34,284 nt of DNA from Bdellovibrio sp. (GTDB lineage: Bacteria; Bdellovibrionota; Bacteriovoracia; Bacteriovoracales; Bacteriovoracaceae). The notes below the pieces were generated by a model. It searched no databases and was not told where the DNA came from. It worked only from the letters and a program-made list of their open reading frames with translations. Both the position numbers and the translations under genes were made by a program. The DNA lies in the NCBI GenBank assembly GCA_020720455.1, contig DYOQ01000031.1, positions 1 to 34,284 on the forward strand. The letters are read 5' to 3'. Positions 33,245 to 34,284 of this stretch are shown one piece after another. Each line of letters starts with the position of its first letter. The first letter of the stretch is position 1.

Positions 33245-34284
33245 ATGTCCACAAGGATTAAAGTTCTAGTTCTTTTTTTATTGGTAGTTGGTTTTGTTTT
33301 TTCATGTCATCAAGATGTTCAATCTAAAGCAAATTTTCTTTTCAACCAGATTGCTACGAAGCAAGGGGTTGTTGCAACTGTTGGTAATATCGAGATAACA
33401 GAGAAAGAGTTTTATGATGGGATTGAGAGCGATTTATATGAAGCGGAGATGAAGATTTTTTCCCTTAAAGAAAATCGTTTGAAGGCCATTGTTCTAGAGA
33501 AGCTAATGGACGCTGACCCAAGAAAAAATGGACTTTCTAGTGATGATTACCTAGCAAAGTTTATCAGCAAGGATCGAGATGTTTCAGAAAAGGAGATCGA
33601 AAAATTTATTCAAGAGAGAAGTATTCCAAAGGAGCATGTTAATGATGGATTAAAAGACAGAATAAAAAAATTCCTTCAAATGGAAGATAAAAAAGTGGAC
33701 GTTGAAAAGTGGCTTGCAAAGGAGACAGAAAAAAATCCTGTTAAAGCTTTTTTTGGAAAACCAGAAAGACCAAAATTTGATGTTGTAATTGGAGAGAATG
33801 TTCCAATGGTTGGTGGTAAAAATGCAAAGGTAACTATTGTTGAGTTTTCTGATTTCCAGTGTCCATTTTGTGTTAAAGGTCATGAGGTAGCAGCTGAGAT
33901 AAAGAAAAAATATGGAGATAAGGTAAAAATCTATTTTAAAAATATGCCTCTTTCTTTCCATAATCATGCCCAAGGTGCAGCAGAGGCTGCGATGTGTGCA
34001 AACCTAGAGGGTAAATTTTGGAAAATGCATGATTGGATGTTCACTCATCAAAATAAGCTAGATGCTGAAGGACTTAAAGAGGGTGCAAAAGCGATGGGCC
34101 TAAACAGCAAAAAATTTGATGCATGTCTAGATTCTCACGAAATGAAGAGTGTTGTTCAAAAAGATATTGCTGATGCAACAAAATCTGGTGTCAAATCAAC
34201 ACCAACTTTTTATGTGAATGGGGTTTTAGTTCAAGGCGCTCAGCCGATTGAAGTTTTTTCAGAAATTATTGATGCTGAATTAAA
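33245..34284 (+). CDS. DsbA-like thioredoxin-domain lipoprotein (3' end cut by the window)
   Basis: Open from the ATG at 33245 (AGGAG upstream) to the window end without a stop, at least 346 codons. A lipoprotein signal ends at VFSC (Cys21). Residues 40-150 resemble the N-terminal chaperone part of SurA/PrsA-like proteins (VATVGNIEITEKEFYDGI). Then comes a DsbA/thioredoxin_4 domain: VTIVEFSDFQCPFC with a CPFC active site, FKNMPLSFHNHAQGAAEAAMCA, and the cis-Pro segment STPTFYVNG. This fusion of a SurA-like region and a Dsb domain on a lipoprotein suggests disulfide or folding work in the periplasm beside BamA/Skp. The stop probably lies just beyond the window. Confidence 0.85.
   Translation, partial: MSTRIKVLVLFLLVVGFVFSCHQDVQSKANFLFNQIATKQGVVATVGNIEITEKEFYDGIESDLYEAEMKIFSLKENRLKAIVLEKLMDADPRKNGLSSDDYLAKFISKDRDVSEKEIEKFIQERSIPKEHVNDGLKDRIKKFLQMEDKKVDVEKWLAKETEKNPVKAFFGKPERPKFDVVIGENVPMVGGKNAKVTIVEFSDFQCPFCVKGHEVAAEIKKKYGDKVKIYFKNMPLSFHNHAQGAAEAAMCANLEGKFWKMHDWMFTHQNKLDAEGLKEGAKAMGLNSKKFDACLDSHEMKSVVQKDIADATKSGVKSTPTFYVNGVLVQGAQPIEVFSEIIDAEL

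Noticed and set aside
33650-33973. 107-residue minus-strand frame near the right end
   Set aside because: It lies antisense to the thioredoxin-domain gene, which has a clear start, lipobox and CPFC motif in the other strand.

Overview
The window reads as chromosome from an AT-rich Gram-negative bacterium (G+C about mid-30s %, judged by eye). Gene content suggests a marine Bdellovibrio-like predator of the Halobacteriovorax/Bacteriovorax type. The pointers are a complete outer-membrane and lipid A block, many lipoproteins, a matrixin-type lipoprotein protease, a B12-dependent ribonucleotide reductase and an EtfBA/acyl-CoA dehydrogenase module. The taxonomic placement is inference; no rRNA or other marker is present. 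No tRNA, rRNA, CRISPR array, IS element or complete prophage was seen.

Left part (1-9150). On the minus strand, an AAA ATPase with a C-terminal PD-(D/E)XK-like domain is coupled to an unknown Cys-rich lipoprotein. The ATPase is preceded by two copies of a long palindrome. Divergently on the plus strand lies nrdJ (class II ribonucleotide reductase), whose upstream region carries two NrdR-box-like sequences about 41 bp apart. Then come a MltD-like LysM lytic transglycosylase (+), a matrixin-like lipoprotein protease (-) and UDP-galactopyranose mutase glf (-).

Middle (9150-17400). A ten-helix membrane protein (+) sits behind an ATTTA pentamer tandem repeat. On the minus strand follow a hipBA toxin-antitoxin pair with two 16-bp palindromic operators, an etfB-etfA-acyl-CoA dehydrogenase operon, and a GT39/ArnT-like membrane glycosyltransferase.

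Right part (17480-34284, all plus strand). A tight run of ybeY, prfB (with its programmed +1 frameshift), lolC-like and lolD is followed, after a 93-nt gap, by the envelope operon bamA-skp-lpxD-fabZ-lpxA-[Gfo/Idh oxidoreductase]-lpxB-lpxK-[DUF3108-like lipoprotein]-[GT-B glycosyltransferase]-dacB-[DsbA-like lipoprotein, cut by the window end]. Most junctions overlap or are under 30 nt apart. The cluster combines outer-membrane protein assembly (BamA, Skp), lipoprotein export (LolCD) and lipid A synthesis (LpxD, LpxA, LpxB, LpxK). The oxidoreductase between lpxA and lpxB is a good candidate for GnnA, which would imply 2,3-diamino-glucose lipid A like that described for Bdellovibrio.

Nothing here is an unambiguous undescribed system. 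The best leads are the palindrome-associated ATPase/nuclease plus lipoprotein pair, the lipid A operon with its extra oxidoreductase and glycosyltransferase, and the regulatory DNA at nrdJ and hipBA.
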